A DNA stretch of 64,000 nt from Micromonospora inositola (lineage in GTDB: Bacteria > Actinomycetota > Actinomycetes > Mycobacteriales > Micromonosporaceae): the NCBI RefSeq assembly GCF_900090285.1, contig NZ_LT607754.1:4304001-4368000 (forward strand), read 5' to 3'. This document shows, in pieces, positions 18,382-27,256 of the stretch (position 1 is its first letter; each line of letters begins with the position of its first letter). A program made the position numbers and the translations under genes. The notes under the pieces were generated by a model. It saw only the letters and a program-made list of their open reading frames with translations, was not told the DNA's origin and did no database searches.

Positions 18382-19154
18382 GCTCTGCACGATCACCTTC
18401 ACAGCCCCTCTACTTCACCGAGCGGGGATCGGGGCCGTCCCTCCTCCTCGTGCATGGGTTGATGGTCACCGGCGAGATGTTCGAGCCGGTGGTTGAGCAT
18501 TTCGCCACCCGCCATCGCGTGATCGTTCCCGACCTGCGCGGCCACGGGCGAAGTCGGGGACTTCCGCCGCCGTACGCGGCGGCGCAACTCGCATCTGACC
18601 TGTCGCAGCTGCTCGACCATCTGGGCATCGACTCCACCGCCGTGCTCGGCTACTCGCAGGGCGGTGCAATCGCTCAACAAATGGTCCTCGACTTCCCCAA
18701 CCGATGCGACCGCCTGGTGCTCGCTTGCACCTTCGCGTTCAACATGGCGACCTTTCGCGAGAAAGTTGAGGGCCATCTCCTGCCGCTGGTGCTCCAGGTC
18801 CTCGGCATGCGGCTGTCGGCGAGGTTGGTCGTCTCCCAGGCGGCGCCGCAGCTGGGCAAGGAACGTGCCGACTGGCTCGCCGGGCTCATGGCGGGCCAGG
18901 ACCGCAAGATGATGGTGTCCGCCTGGAAGGAGACGATGGCGTTCGACAGCAGGCGCCGGTTGGCGGAGATCGCATGTCCGACGCTCATCATCGCCGCGTC
19001 GAACGATCAAGCGATACCGATCCACCACGCGAAGATGCTCCACGACGGTGTCGCTGGTTCCCAGATGGTCGTCATCGACCGTGCTGGCCACGCGCTCATC
19101 TGGACACACTCCGCCGAGTTCGAGCGTGTGACAGGCGATTTCCTCGGGGCGTAG
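18378..19154 (+). CDS. alpha/beta-fold hydrolase
   Basis: A 258-residue hydrolase. It shows LLLVHGLMVTGEMF (oxyanion region), PDLRGHGRS, the nucleophile elbow GYSQGG with Ser near residue 93, the acid in IIAASNDQAIP and the catalytic His in DRAGHALIW. The pattern is that of the 3-oxoadipate enol-lactonase/haloperoxidase-like group, but substrate prediction is not safe. It overlaps the GrpB gene by ATGA and is convergent with the phosphotransferase gene. Confidence 0.87.
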   Translation: MSSARSPSQPLYFTERGSGPSLLLVHGLMVTGEMFEPVVEHFATRHRVIVPDLRGHGRSRGLPPPYAAAQLASDLSQLLDHLGIDSTAVLGYSQGGAIAQQMVLDFPNRCDRLVLACTFAFNMATFREKVEGHLLPLVLQVLGMRLSARLVVSQAAPQLGKERADWLAGLMAGQDRKMMVSAWKETMAFDSRRRLAEIACPTLIIAASNDQAIPIHHAKMLHDGVAGSQMVVIDRAGHALIWTHSAEFERVTGDFLGA

Positions 19155-19225
19155 GTGACCGACTCTGGCTCCAGAGGTCCGGCGGCCCGGTGAACGGGCG
19201 GGCGTCGACCGCTTGATCGTTCATG

Positions 19226-20134
19226 TCAGGCTCCGCTTCCGTCAGCTGCTGTTCCGAACCACCGCTTTGCGAGTTCGAGGGTCCTCCGGCGGACGCGGGC
19301 GATTCCCAGCGAGCTGTTGACCGCCGCGAAAGGTGGCCACAGGAAGACGAAGGTGGCGAGCTCTTCTGCCAGCAGCGCGCGCTGCAGCGTCTGGTGATCG
19401 CACGGCCGAATGTCCAGGTACGCATTGATCAGCGCCGGGGGGACAACTGAGCCGGCGGGTGTGGCGCGGACGCTGAGGAAGGCCAGATCGGCGGCGGGCC
19501 GGCCGATGCCGGCTGCCTGCCAGTCGCAGAAGGCCAGAGAGTCGGCAGCGTGCACGAGGTTGCCCGTGTGGCAGTCGCCGTGGATGAAGGTCGGCGGCAG
19601 CGCCCCGATGTGAGCCCCCAGCTCGACGCGCAGGGCGAGGAGTGCGGCGAGCTGGGGGAGCGTCGGGGCCCAGAAGGCGCTGATCTGGTCCAGGTCCGGA
19701 TCGGCGAGAGCCTCTTGCAGCGCATCGGGCCGGTTCCAGTCCGCACCCGTCGGCAGCGGCATGTTGTGTAGGCCGGCCAGTTCCCGACCCAGGTCCGCCC
19801 ACATCCGGCCCGTCCACGCTTGAGCCTGTCGGTTCTCGCCTGCCGCCTCGAGCAGTGCGGCCACACCGTTCTCGGTGTCCAGGCAGTCGAGAAGCCTCGG
19901 CGTGCGTACCGGTGCGACCGGTGCGAGGTCCTCGTAGAAGCGCAGCTCCCGCCGGGCGGCTGCGATCGCCTGGGAACCCAGCGTGGCGGGAACGATCTTG
20001 AGGTACGCGGCACGCCCGTCCACGGTGCGAACGGTGCGGACGCTGGCGCCGGACCGGGACTCGAGCCGCCCGTCCGACTCCTGGCCGGCCACCCGGAACT
20101 GATCTAGAGCTATTGACAAGAAGTCATTCGGCAT
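19226..20134 (-). CDS. aminoglycoside-phosphotransferase-like kinase
   Basis: A 302-residue APH/choline-kinase fold protein. Residues include the ATP-lobe Lys in AAYLKIVPA near 48, the catalytic loop FIHGDCHTGNLVH near 184-196 (Asp base, Asn for Mg) and CDWQAAGIGRPAADLAFLSV in place of the DFG-type metal site. Such enzymes phosphorylate hydroxyls of antibiotics, sugars or metabolites; the context gives no substrate. The start ATG at 20134 is the first in frame with good homology. Its promoter must lie in the 372-bp divergent gap. Confidence 0.82.
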   Translation of the reverse strand: MPNDFLSIALDQFRVAGQESDGRLESRSGASVRTVRTVDGRAAYLKIVPATLGSQAIAAARRELRFYEDLAPVAPVRTPRLLDCLDTENGVAALLEAAGENRQAQAWTGRMWADLGRELAGLHNMPLPTGADWNRPDALQEALADPDLDQISAFWAPTLPQLAALLALRVELGAHIGALPPTFIHGDCHTGNLVHAADSLAFCDWQAAGIGRPAADLAFLSVRATPAGSVVPPALINAYLDIRPCDHQTLQRALLAEELATFVFLWPPFAAVNSSLGIARVRRRTLELAKRWFGTAADGSGA

Positions 20135-20506
20135 GAGAGCGGTACCCCTCCTGACAGACCAGCCTGATTGGTCTACCCGCTATGAGAGCTGTCTCCGATA
20201 CCTGATCTGCCATGGTCTTCATACCTTGTGCTCTCGGAGCGCCCCCGAAGCCCGGTCTGCTTCGGGTGAGATATTTGGCCACGGGAGCGTCAGAGAACGC
20301 TCGACAGGCCACGCGCTGTCGGGCCCGAGGGGATGACCGCCGCCGCGCCGGCGAGCGAGGCGTTTCTGATGCGCCGCGCAGCGCAGGTGTCATCGAGGGC
20401 GAGGCTTCGGCTGAAGTCACCACAGAGTCAGCGGCCAGCCTTATCTGACCGTTAAGTTACCGCCTAACTGGTTCGCCCGGCGGGCCGCGCTGGGCAGACT
20501 GGGACG
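20135..20506. other. 372-bp divergent gap, promoters only
   Basis: Separates the phosphotransferase (minus) from the GHL10 gene (plus). It contains a small hairpin with 7-bp arms (CCCGAAG/CTTCGGG near 20244-20266). I found no RNA gene and no convincing coding frame. Confidence 0.35.
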
Positions 20507-22180
20507 ATGCCTGCCGCCGACCCGTCCGCTCCGTCCGCCCACCGCCGTCGTACGCCGCAGGCGTTGGTCGCGGTGGTCGCCGCGCTCGCCGTGGCGGTCG
20601 CGGTCGGCGCCTGGTCGCTGCGGGATCGGGCTGATGGCGACGGCGGTGCACCGGAGCCGGGCGACGCGGCCGTCCTCGGCGCGGCGCCCGACGCCGGCCC
20701 GGCGGGGGGCACCCCCACCTGTGCCGGGCGGCCGGCCCGGGCGCCCCGCGAGCTGCGCGGCATGTGGATCACGACGGTGAACAACATCGACTGGCCGAGC
20801 CGGCGCGGGCTGCCGGCCGAGACGGTGCGGGCGGAGTTCCGGGGTTGGCTGGACCTGGCCGTGCGGCGCAACCACAACGCGGTCTTCGTACACGTGCGGC
20901 CGAGCGGGGACGCGCTCTGGCCGTCCAGGTACGCGCCGTGGTCGGAGTGGCTGACCGGGCGCCGCGACGGCCGCGACCCGGGCTGGGACCCGATGGAGTT
21001 CATGGTCGCCGAGGCGCACGCCCGCAACCTGGAGTTCCATGCCTGGTTCAACCCGTACCGGGGCGGACAGCCGGCCGCGGTGGGCGGGCCCGGCCCCAGG
21101 CTGGATCAGCTCGCGCCGACCCATCCGCTGCGGCGGCACGGCGATTGGGTGGTGACCTATCCCAGCGCCGATCAGCCGGGCAGCCGCCTCTACTTCAACC
21201 CGGGCGTCCCCGAGGCGCGTAAGTTCGTCGAGGACTCGATGCTGGAGGCGGTCCAGCGGTACGACGTCGACGGGGTGCACTTCGACGACTTCTTCTACCC
21301 GTACCCGGAGGCCGGGCAGGACTTTCCGGATGGCGCGGCGTTCGCCCGGTACGGCCGGCGGTTCGCGGACAAGCACGCCTGGCGCCGGGACAACGTGAAC
21401 ACGCTGGTCCGCGAGATGAGCGAGCGGATCAAGGCGATCAAGCCGTGGGTGAAGTTCGGCATCAGCCCGTTCGGCATCTGGCGTAACAACCGCACCGACC
21501 CGACCGGCTCAGCGACCGCGGGTTTGCAGAGCTACGACGACATCTACGCTGACACCCGGCTCTGGGTCCGGGAGCAGTGGCTGGACTACGTCGTGCCGCA
21601 GCTCTACTGGCACATCGGGTTCGGCAAGGCCGACTACGCCAAGCTGCTGCCGTGGTGGGCGGCCACGGTGCGGGGCACCCGGGTGCAGCTCTACATCGGC
21701 CAGGCCGACTACCGGGTGGGCGAGCGCGGCGCCTGGCGCGACCCGGGAGAGCTGGACCGCCAGCTCGCCCTCAACCGGCGGCACGGCGTGAGCGGGAGCG
21801 TGCACTTCAGCGCCAGGCAGGTGCGCGCCGACAAGCTCGGAGCGGTCAGCCGGTACAGCGAGGCGCACTACGCCGGCCCGGCGCTGGTGCCCCCGATGGC
21901 GCAGCTGCCGGCGGCGCCGCCGGCAGTGCCAGCGGTCGCCGGCGCGCGGCGTGAGGACGCCGGCGGGGTGGCGCTGACCTGGCATGGGGACGGCGCCGCG
22001 AGCTTCGCCGTTTACCGCGTGGACGGCGACGCGGCCCGGCTCGTCGCCACCGCCCGGGGTACCGGCTGGGTCGACCGCACCGCGCCGGCCGACCGCCCGC
22101 TCTCCTACTGCGTGTCCGGGCTCGACCGCAGCGGGAACGAGGGCCGACTCAGCGCGCCGATGTCCGTCGCCGCGCAGTGA
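20507..22180 (+). CDS. exported GHL10 (DUF187) glycoside hydrolase with C-terminal Fn3-like domain
   Basis: A 557-residue protein. A basic N-terminus (HRRRTPQ) precedes one hydrophobic helix at about 18-36 that acts as signal anchor or uncleaved signal. The GHL10/DUF187 barrel starts at ELRGMWITTVNNIDWPSRRG (about 82) and includes NHNAVFVHVRPSGDALWPS, AWFNPYRGG, and VDGVHFDDFFYP, with two acidic residues positioned as in the family, then FGISPFGIWRNN and VVPQLYWHIGF. From about residue 470 a Fn3-like domain follows. The family includes peptidoglycan-related glycosidases such as digH/YddW of E. coli; a cell-wall target is therefore plausible. Confidence 0.87.
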   Translation: MPAADPSAPSAHRRRTPQALVAVVAALAVAVAVGAWSLRDRADGDGGAPEPGDAAVLGAAPDAGPAGGTPTCAGRPARAPRELRGMWITTVNNIDWPSRRGLPAETVRAEFRGWLDLAVRRNHNAVFVHVRPSGDALWPSRYAPWSEWLTGRRDGRDPGWDPMEFMVAEAHARNLEFHAWFNPYRGGQPAAVGGPGPRLDQLAPTHPLRRHGDWVVTYPSADQPGSRLYFNPGVPEARKFVEDSMLEAVQRYDVDGVHFDDFFYPYPEAGQDFPDGAAFARYGRRFADKHAWRRDNVNTLVREMSERIKAIKPWVKFGISPFGIWRNNRTDPTGSATAGLQSYDDIYADTRLWVREQWLDYVVPQLYWHIGFGKADYAKLLPWWAATVRGTRVQLYIGQADYRVGERGAWRDPGELDRQLALNRRHGVSGSVHFSARQVRADKLGAVSRYSEAHYAGPALVPPMAQLPAAPPAVPAVAGARREDAGGVALTWHGDGAASFAVYRVDGDAARLVATARGTGWVDRTAPADRPLSYCVSGLDRSGNEGRLSAPMSVAAQ

Positions 22181-22237
22181 GAGGCGGTCGGCGGTGAAGC
22201 AGATCGATCAACTGATTCCGAGCCTGAGTAGCTCCTG

Positions 22238-22795
22238 TCAGCCCGTACGCCGGACGCGGTATCTGGCGGCCGCGGCCACCAGGCCGAGCACCACCGGAAC
22301 CAGGAGGGCGACCGGCAGCGAGCCCGCCGCGGTCAGGGTCCGCTTCCCGGCAACCGTCACGTGCACCGGCTGGCTCGCCACCAGCGGGCCGGTGCCCGCC
22401 GTGGAGTCGCCGTTGGGCATGAGTACGACGTAGACGTCGAAACTGCCGGTGTTGACGGCCTGGAACTGCCAGGACAGTGACGTGCTGCTGCCCGGCGCCA
22501 CTGGTGGGACCTCCCGTGTCACGTCCGCCGACCAGTCCTCGAGGTCGACGTAGATGCCGTCCAGGCTCGCGACGTTGAGGTGGGCCACCAGCCGGTCGGT
22601 CGGTGCGTCACCGGAGTTGATCACGCGAGAGCTGACCGTCAATCTCTCGCCCACGACGGTGTTGAGCCGGCTCTGGTCCAATTCGACCTCGACTGCGCCC
22701 GGCACTGGCGGCGGAGCGGCTGCCGCCGACGCGGCCAGGCCAACGGGAGCCGTCAGCGCCAGCAGCAGCCCGGTGAGCGCGAACCCTGCCTTCAT
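22238..22795 (-). CDS. exported, C-terminally anchored Ig-like protein of the ABC operon
   Basis: A 185-residue protein: signal peptide (MKAGFALTGLLLALTAPVG, cut after AAAAP), an extracellular beta-rich domain (VEVELDQSRLNTVVGERLTV, then VINSGDAPTDRLVAHLNV) like NEW3/CARDB modules, and a C-terminal helix (LPVALLVPVVLGLVAAAA) followed by RYRVRRTG. It is thus a membrane protein facing outward. Its ATG overlaps the stop of the ABC permease (ATGA), so it is made together with the transporter. It could be an accessory subunit of it; I have no named homologue. Confidence 0.72.
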   Translation of the reverse strand: MKAGFALTGLLLALTAPVGLAASAAAAPPPVPGAVEVELDQSRLNTVVGERLTVSSRVINSGDAPTDRLVAHLNVASLDGIYVDLEDWSADVTREVPPVAPGSSTSLSWQFQAVNTGSFDVYVVLMPNGDSTAGTGPLVASQPVHVTVAGKRTLTAAGSLPVALLVPVVLGLVAAAARYRVRRTG

Positions 22796-23634
22796 TCTCC
22801 GCTCACCCCTCCATGCAGGCGGACGATCCGGGTGCCGGCGGCAATCAGGACGCCCCCGGCCAGTACAGCGGTCAGTAGCGGAGAGACCAGGTAGGACAGG
22901 TCCCGTGTCCAGGCGTGCCCGTTGACGAGCACAGCCGTGAGGTAGTGCAGCGCCGCGCCGACCGGATTGAGCCGGACGAGGAGATCTCCGAACCAGCCCT
23001 TTGGCGCGCCGCCGGGCAACTGGGTCGGCGCGAAGAGAGCCAGAAGCAGGAACAGGCTTACCGCGAGACTGACCTTGTTGGAACTCGACACTGCGCTGAT
23101 CAGGAGACCGAGGGCGGCGAGCGCTACCGCCAGCAGCGTGCCGACGAGCAGGCCGAGCAGCAGCGCCTGCCCCACGATGGACACACCGCGTCCAAGGACC
23201 CAGAGGTACGGCACGCTCACGACGAAGGCCGCGAGCCAGAGCGACAGCGCGGCGGCCATCTTCCCCAGCACGATCGCACGGCGGGAGACGGGCGTGAGCA
23301 GCAGGCTCTCCAGCGTGCCCCGCTCCCGCTCCCCGCTGATCGCGTCGGCGGCGACCACGAGCGTGACGAGGACGCCGACCGCCACCGCGACCTGCAGGGT
23401 GAGGTTCACTGCTTCCCGCTGCTCGAGGAAGTTGAGCACCTGACTGGTGCCGGCAAGGTAGGTCATGACGCTCAGGACGACGCTGAACGCGAAGACCAAC
23501 CCGGGACCGCGCCCGCTCACCCACAGATCGCGGCACTCCTGTTCGGCGACGACCAGCCAGCCCTGGCTGTCGCCACGAACCGTGCCCGCGCTGGCTTCGG
23601 CGTTCCGGACGCGCCCACGCAGACCCGCCGTCAT
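22792..23634 (-). CDS. ABC-2 type transporter permease
   Basis: A 280-residue permease with about six hydrophobic helices. After the cytoplasmic N-terminus (ECRDLWVSGRG) come FAFSVVLSVMTYLAGTS, VAVAVGVLVTLVVAADA, the ABC-2 signature SGERERGTLESLLLTPVSRR, and further helices to the end. This signature is typical of NatB/ABC-2 exporters. The start ATG at 23634 overlaps the stop of the ATPase gene by four bases. A large extracellular loop contains LPGGAPKGWFGDLL. The substrate is unknown; such systems export antibiotics, peptides or wall polymers. Confidence 0.88.
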   Translation of the reverse strand: MTAGLRGRVRNAEASAGTVRGDSQGWLVVAEQECRDLWVSGRGPGLVFAFSVVLSVMTYLAGTSQVLNFLEQREAVNLTLQVAVAVGVLVTLVVAADAISGERERGTLESLLLTPVSRRAIVLGKMAAALSLWLAAFVVSVPYLWVLGRGVSIVGQALLLGLLVGTLLAVALAALGLLISAVSSSNKVSLAVSLFLLLALFAPTQLPGGAPKGWFGDLLVRLNPVGAALHYLTAVLVNGHAWTRDLSYLVSPLLTAVLAGGVLIAAGTRIVRLHGGVSGE

Positions 23635-24602
23635 CGGACACCCTCCGTGGTCATCGCCAGGAACGCGTCGCTGAGGCGCGCACCTTCGACCTCGAAGGCG
23701 AGGACCGGTACGTCGGCGCTCAGCACCGCCCGCAGTGGTCCGTTCATCCCCGTCTCCGTGCCGCCCTGTCCTGCGACCGGCCTTCCGCTCAGGGAGATCC
23801 TGAGGATGTCGGGGCGTTCGTCGGCGGGCTCCATCGTCAGGCCGGCAACGCCCGCGAGCGCTTCCCGGGCCCGACCGACCAGCTCGATCGGCACCCTCAC
23901 CTGCGCGTGCTGCTGGGTGGGGACGGCGCGGGTGACCTCGGCGAACGTGCCGGAGACGAGTGCCTTCCCCTTGTGGAGGATCAGCACGCTCGTGCAGATC
24001 TCCTCGACCTCCGGAAGGGTGTGGGTGCTCAGGATGACGGTGGCTCCTCTGCTCACCGCGATCTCGCGGACGATCGACAGCACTTGACGCTGCCCGGCCG
24101 GATCGAGCCCGAGCGTCGGTTCGTCGAGGAACACGACAGCGGGATCGTTGACCAGCGCCCGCGCGATACCCAGGCGCTGCCGCATGCCCCGGCTGTAGGT
24201 GGAGATCCGCGACGAGGCCCGCTCGGCCAGGCCGACCTCCGCCAACAGCCGCCCGGCGACCCGGGCGGCGTCTGCACGGGCGCGGCCGAACAGCCGCGCG
24301 TGGTGGCGCAGGTACTCTTCGCCGGTCTGGTGTCCGGGATAGCCGCTGCTTTCGGGCAGCACCCCGATCCGCCGTCGAATCTCGCCCGGCCGCGTGCATG
24401 GAACACCAGCCACCGAGAACTCCCCGGTCGTCGGTGCCAGCACCGTGGTGAGCAGTCGGATCGTCGTCGTCTTGCCCGATCCGTTCGGGCCGAGCAAGCC
24501 CATGACCTCGCCTTGTCGCGCCGCGAAGCTGAGCCCATCGACCGCCGTACGATCCCCGAACCGCTTGGTGAGCCGGACAGCCTCGAGTTGCACGCTGGCC
24601 AT
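23631..24602 (-). CDS. ABC transporter ATP-binding protein
   Basis: A 323-residue CcmA/NatA-like ATPase: Walker A GPNGSGKTTTIRLL near 39-52, signature motif YSRGMRQRLGIAR near 139-151, Walker B PAVVFLDEPTLGLDP, and H-loop STHTLPEVEE. The signature is the degenerate SRGM form common in drug exporters rather than LSGGQ. The C-terminal 100 residues form a DrrA-like extension. It is the first gene of a three-gene operon with the permease and the Ig-like membrane protein, and it is divergent from the two-component system, which probably controls it. Confidence 0.9.
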   Translation of the reverse strand: MASVQLEAVRLTKRFGDRTAVDGLSFAARQGEVMGLLGPNGSGKTTTIRLLTTVLAPTTGEFSVAGVPCTRPGEIRRRIGVLPESSGYPGHQTGEEYLRHHARLFGRARADAARVAGRLLAEVGLAERASSRISTYSRGMRQRLGIARALVNDPAVVFLDEPTLGLDPAGQRQVLSIVREIAVSRGATVILSTHTLPEVEEICTSVLILHKGKALVSGTFAEVTRAVPTQQHAQVRVPIELVGRAREALAGVAGLTMEPADERPDILRISLSGRPVAGQGGTETGMNGPLRAVLSADVPVLAFEVEGARLSDAFLAMTTEGVR

Positions 24603-24692
24603 GAGCGTCCCCCTTTCCCGCCGAGCGCGAGGTGACGACGTGCCACCTGCGGTCCGTCCGACCAGGACATCACCGTGACTGTACGGCGGACT

Positions 24693-24710
24693 GGCTGAAG
24701 ACCGGCTGAA
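24693..24710. promoter_or_regulatory. 11-bp-spaced direct repeat, candidate OmpR-type operator
   Basis: GGCTGAA occurs at 24693-24699 and at 24704-24710, exactly one DNA turn apart, within the 179-bp gap between the ABC operon and the response regulator gene. This geometry is that of OmpR/PhoB family binding sites. A degraded third unit (GGACGAA) may follow at 24714. Autoregulation and control of the exporter is the natural reading. Confidence 0.5.
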
Positions 24711-24781
24711 TGCGGACGAACCCGGAGGTCTGGTCGGCGGGCTTCAGCGGGCGGTAAGCCGGCGGGTGGCACACTTGGGGA

Positions 24782-25459
24782 GTGCGCATCCTCGTGGTAG
24801 AGGACGACAAGCACCTCGCCCGGTCAATCAAGCGTGGGTTGGAGGCCGAGGGGTTCGCTGCTGAGGTTGCCCTCGATGGCGTCGAGGGCCTCTGGCGGGC
24901 CACTGACGGCGACTACGACGTCATCGTTCTCGACATCATGCTCCCCGGCAGGAACGGCTATCAGGTGTGCGCCGAGTTGCGCGAGGCCGGAAACTGGACC
25001 CCGATTCTCATGCTCACGGCCAAGGACGGCGAACTCGACGAGGCGGAAGCACTCGACACGGGAGCCGATGACTACCTGTCCAAGCCGTTCTCCTATGTCG
25101 TCCTGGTCGCGAGAATCCGAGCGCTGCTGCGCCGGGGCTCGCGGGAGCGCCCGGCCACGCTGACCGTCGGCGACCTGCGGCTCGACCCCGCCGCCCATCG
25201 GGTCTGGCGGGGGGACACGCAGGTGTCACTCACCCCTCGCCAGTTCGCCCTCCTCGAGTTCCTCATGCGACGCCCGGGCCAGGTGCTCTCCAAGAGCACC
25301 ATCCTCGACCACGTCTGGGACTTCGCCTTCGACGGCGACCCCAACATCGTGGAGGTCTACGTCCGGCACCTACGCAAGAAGATCGACGAGCCGTTCGGTC
25401 GTTCCGCGATCCAGACCGTCCGTCTCGTCGGCTACCGACTGGACCCCGATGGGGGCTGA
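24782..25459 (+). CDS. OmpR-family response regulator
   Basis: A 225-residue regulator. The receiver domain has the acidic pair VVEDDKH at 6-12, the phospho-acceptor Asp in IVLDIMLPGRNG at about 53, and Lys in YLSKPFSY near 103. The C-terminal winged helix (QVSLTPRQFALLEFLMRRPG, then VEVYVRHLRKKID) binds direct repeats. The GTG at 24782 has GGGGA directly before it and a CACACT hexamer seven bases upstream, so start-site usage is somewhat open. It overlaps the kinase gene by 11 bases. It is the likely regulator of the divergent ABC operon. Confidence 0.92.
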   Translation: MRILVVEDDKHLARSIKRGLEAEGFAAEVALDGVEGLWRATDGDYDVIVLDIMLPGRNGYQVCAELREAGNWTPILMLTAKDGELDEAEALDTGADDYLSKPFSYVVLVARIRALLRRGSRERPATLTVGDLRLDPAAHRVWRGDTQVSLTPRQFALLEFLMRRPGQVLSKSTILDHVWDFAFDGDPNIVEVYVRHLRKKIDEPFGRSAIQTVRLVGYRLDPDGG

Positions 25460-26822
25460 CGGCAACCGGTCCCGGGCGCGCCTATCGACGGTGCGCGCCC
25501 GCACCACGATCGCCGCCACGATCGTCGTCGGTTTCGCCCTCGTGATCACCGCCGTGAGCCTGGTGGTGTTCCTGCGCCGTTCGTTGGTTGAACGCGTCGA
25601 CGACATCGCGCGGGCGCGTGCGTACGACGTCGCGGCCCTGGCCCGTCAGGGCATGCTCCCCGCGGACCTGGCTGTCGAGGGTGACGACGGCAGCATCGCC
25701 CAGGTCGTGGACGGCGCGGGCAGAGTCGTGTCCGCCACCGCCGGACTGCGGCGCGACCAGTCTCTCGCCCGGTTCCGCCCTCCCGGGGCTGCGCCCGAGG
25801 TTCGCACAGTCGATGACGTTCCCTTCGGCGAGGGCGGCAGCTACCGGGTCATCGCGCTGCCGACGGCCACACCGGGAGGACCGGCGACCGTCTACGTGGC
25901 GGCGAGCCTCTCTCCGGTCGATGACGCCGTCGAGGTTCTCCAGAGCGCCCTTGCCGCCGGCGCTCCACTGCTGCTGGCACTCGTCGCCTTCACCACCTGG
26001 ACGGTCGCGGGCCGCACCCTGCGGCCGGTGGACGCCATCCGCGCCGAGGTCGCCGACATCTCCGAACGCTCCCTCGACAGGCGTGTGTCCGTGCCACCCA
26101 CAGACGACGAGATCAGCCGGCTCGCGGGCACGATGAACATGATGCTCGACCGGTTGCACGCCGCTGCCGAGCGTCAACGTCGCTTCGTGGCGGACGCCTC
26201 ACACGAGTTGCAGACCCCGCTCGCCGCGGCGCGCACCGACCTGGAGGTCGCACTCGCCCACCCCGACCGCACCAACTGGAACGACACGGCAGCCGACCTG
26301 CTCGCGGCGAACCGTCGCATGGAGCGCCTGGTCCGGGACCTGCTGTTCCTCGCCCGGGCGGACGCCGGCGCCCCTCGCGCGGCAACCCGTCCGGTCGACC
26401 TCGACGACATCGTCCTGTCCGAAGCGGCCCGGATCCGTGGCGGCGGCCACCTGCGGGTCGACACCGGCGCGGTCTCGGCGGCTGCCGTCGACGGCCGTCG
26501 CGACGACCTGACCCGGGCCGTACGCAATCTGTTCGACAATGCCGAGCACTATGCCTCGTCATCGGTCCGCGTCGAGCTCGGCAGCGACGACCGCCGAGTC
26601 AGGTTGATCGTCCACGACGACGGGCCGGGGATTCCGGCCGCGGACCGGAAGCGTGCCTTTGAGCGATTCACGCGCCTGGACGAGGACCGGAGCCGTCGAA
26701 CCGGCGGCACCGGTCTCGGTCTGGCGATTGCGAAAGAGATCATCGACGCACACGGAGGCTCGATAGTCGTCGAGGACGCGCCTCGGGGCGCACGGTTCGT
26801 CATCCGCCTGCCTGCGCGCTAA
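25449..26822 (+). CDS. sensor histidine kinase
   Basis: A 457-residue membrane kinase: helix 1 at about 18-37 (IVVGFALVITAVSLVVFL), an extracytoplasmic sensor of about 125 residues, helix 2 near 165-185, HAMP with RPVDAIRAEVADISERSLD, the phospho-acceptor in DASHELQTPLAAA with His near 252, N box LFDNAEHYA, G1 DDGPGIPAADR and G2 GGTGLGLAIAKEI. It belongs to the EnvZ/BaeS-like HPK class with a periplasmic sensor typical of antibiotic or wall-stress kinases. It is coupled to the regulator by overlap; the signal is unknown. Confidence 0.92.
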   Translation: MGADGNRSRARLSTVRARTTIAATIVVGFALVITAVSLVVFLRRSLVERVDDIARARAYDVAALARQGMLPADLAVEGDDGSIAQVVDGAGRVVSATAGLRRDQSLARFRPPGAAPEVRTVDDVPFGEGGSYRVIALPTATPGGPATVYVAASLSPVDDAVEVLQSALAAGAPLLLALVAFTTWTVAGRTLRPVDAIRAEVADISERSLDRRVSVPPTDDEISRLAGTMNMMLDRLHAAAERQRRFVADASHELQTPLAAARTDLEVALAHPDRTNWNDTAADLLAANRRMERLVRDLLFLARADAGAPRAATRPVDLDDIVLSEAARIRGGGHLRVDTGAVSAAAVDGRRDDLTRAVRNLFDNAEHYASSSVRVELGSDDRRVRLIVHDDGPGIPAADRKRAFERFTRLDEDRSRRTGGTGLGLAIAKEIIDAHGGSIVVEDAPRGARFVIRLPAR

Positions 26823-27044
26823 TTGACCGCCTTGCCGGGAAAGGTCCCGCCAATCCCCTTTACGGCAAACGCACCTTGTGAGGAGAACAAGGCGGCCAGG
26901 TGCACTTGCCCGTTGCGGAACTGCGCGGGTTGGTGGGAAATTAAAATTGTGGCGTTTTCCGACTAGAATTTCTGATGATTACTCGCTTTTTATCCGCGAA
27001 TACAGATTGGGTCGGCCTCCAATTTCAGAAATGAGACTCAAGCC
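26823..27044. other. AT-rich non-coding island upstream of the first SARP gene
   Basis: From about 26935 to 27080 the sequence is conspicuously A/T-rich (for example ATTAAAATTG and CTTTTTATCC) against very GC-rich surroundings. No coding frame or RNA family is recognised. In actinomycetes such islands often precede pathway-specific regulators and may reflect nucleoid-protein binding or transfer. Confidence 0.45.
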
Positions 27045-27074
27045 TTGACATTCATACGCGCATTCTGTTATAGC
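27045..27074 (+). promoter_or_regulatory. sigma70-like promoter of the first SARP gene
   Basis: A consensus -35 TTGACA at 27045-27050 is followed after 18 bases by TATAGC at 27069-27074. A transcript from here would carry a leader of about 175 bases before the GTG at 27257. Confidence 0.6.
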
Positions 27075-27256
27075 CTAGTTTGAGTGCGTTCGACTGTCTT
27101 GGCTCGTGTATACCACTTGTGAGGTGGTGTCGGCGGAATACTGAGGACGTTGCCGACCCACCGATCTACCTGACCATCACAGCATCGACGGCCTGGATCC
27201 GAGACCCTGCGCAGCGAGGCGGAGGAGGTGCAGACGCATCACGGGGGGAGGGGGTT

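Noticed and set aside
20124..20423. 99-codon minus-strand frame in the gap before the GHL10 gene
   Set aside because: Overlaps the phosphotransferase start, shows no domain and has no translation signal.
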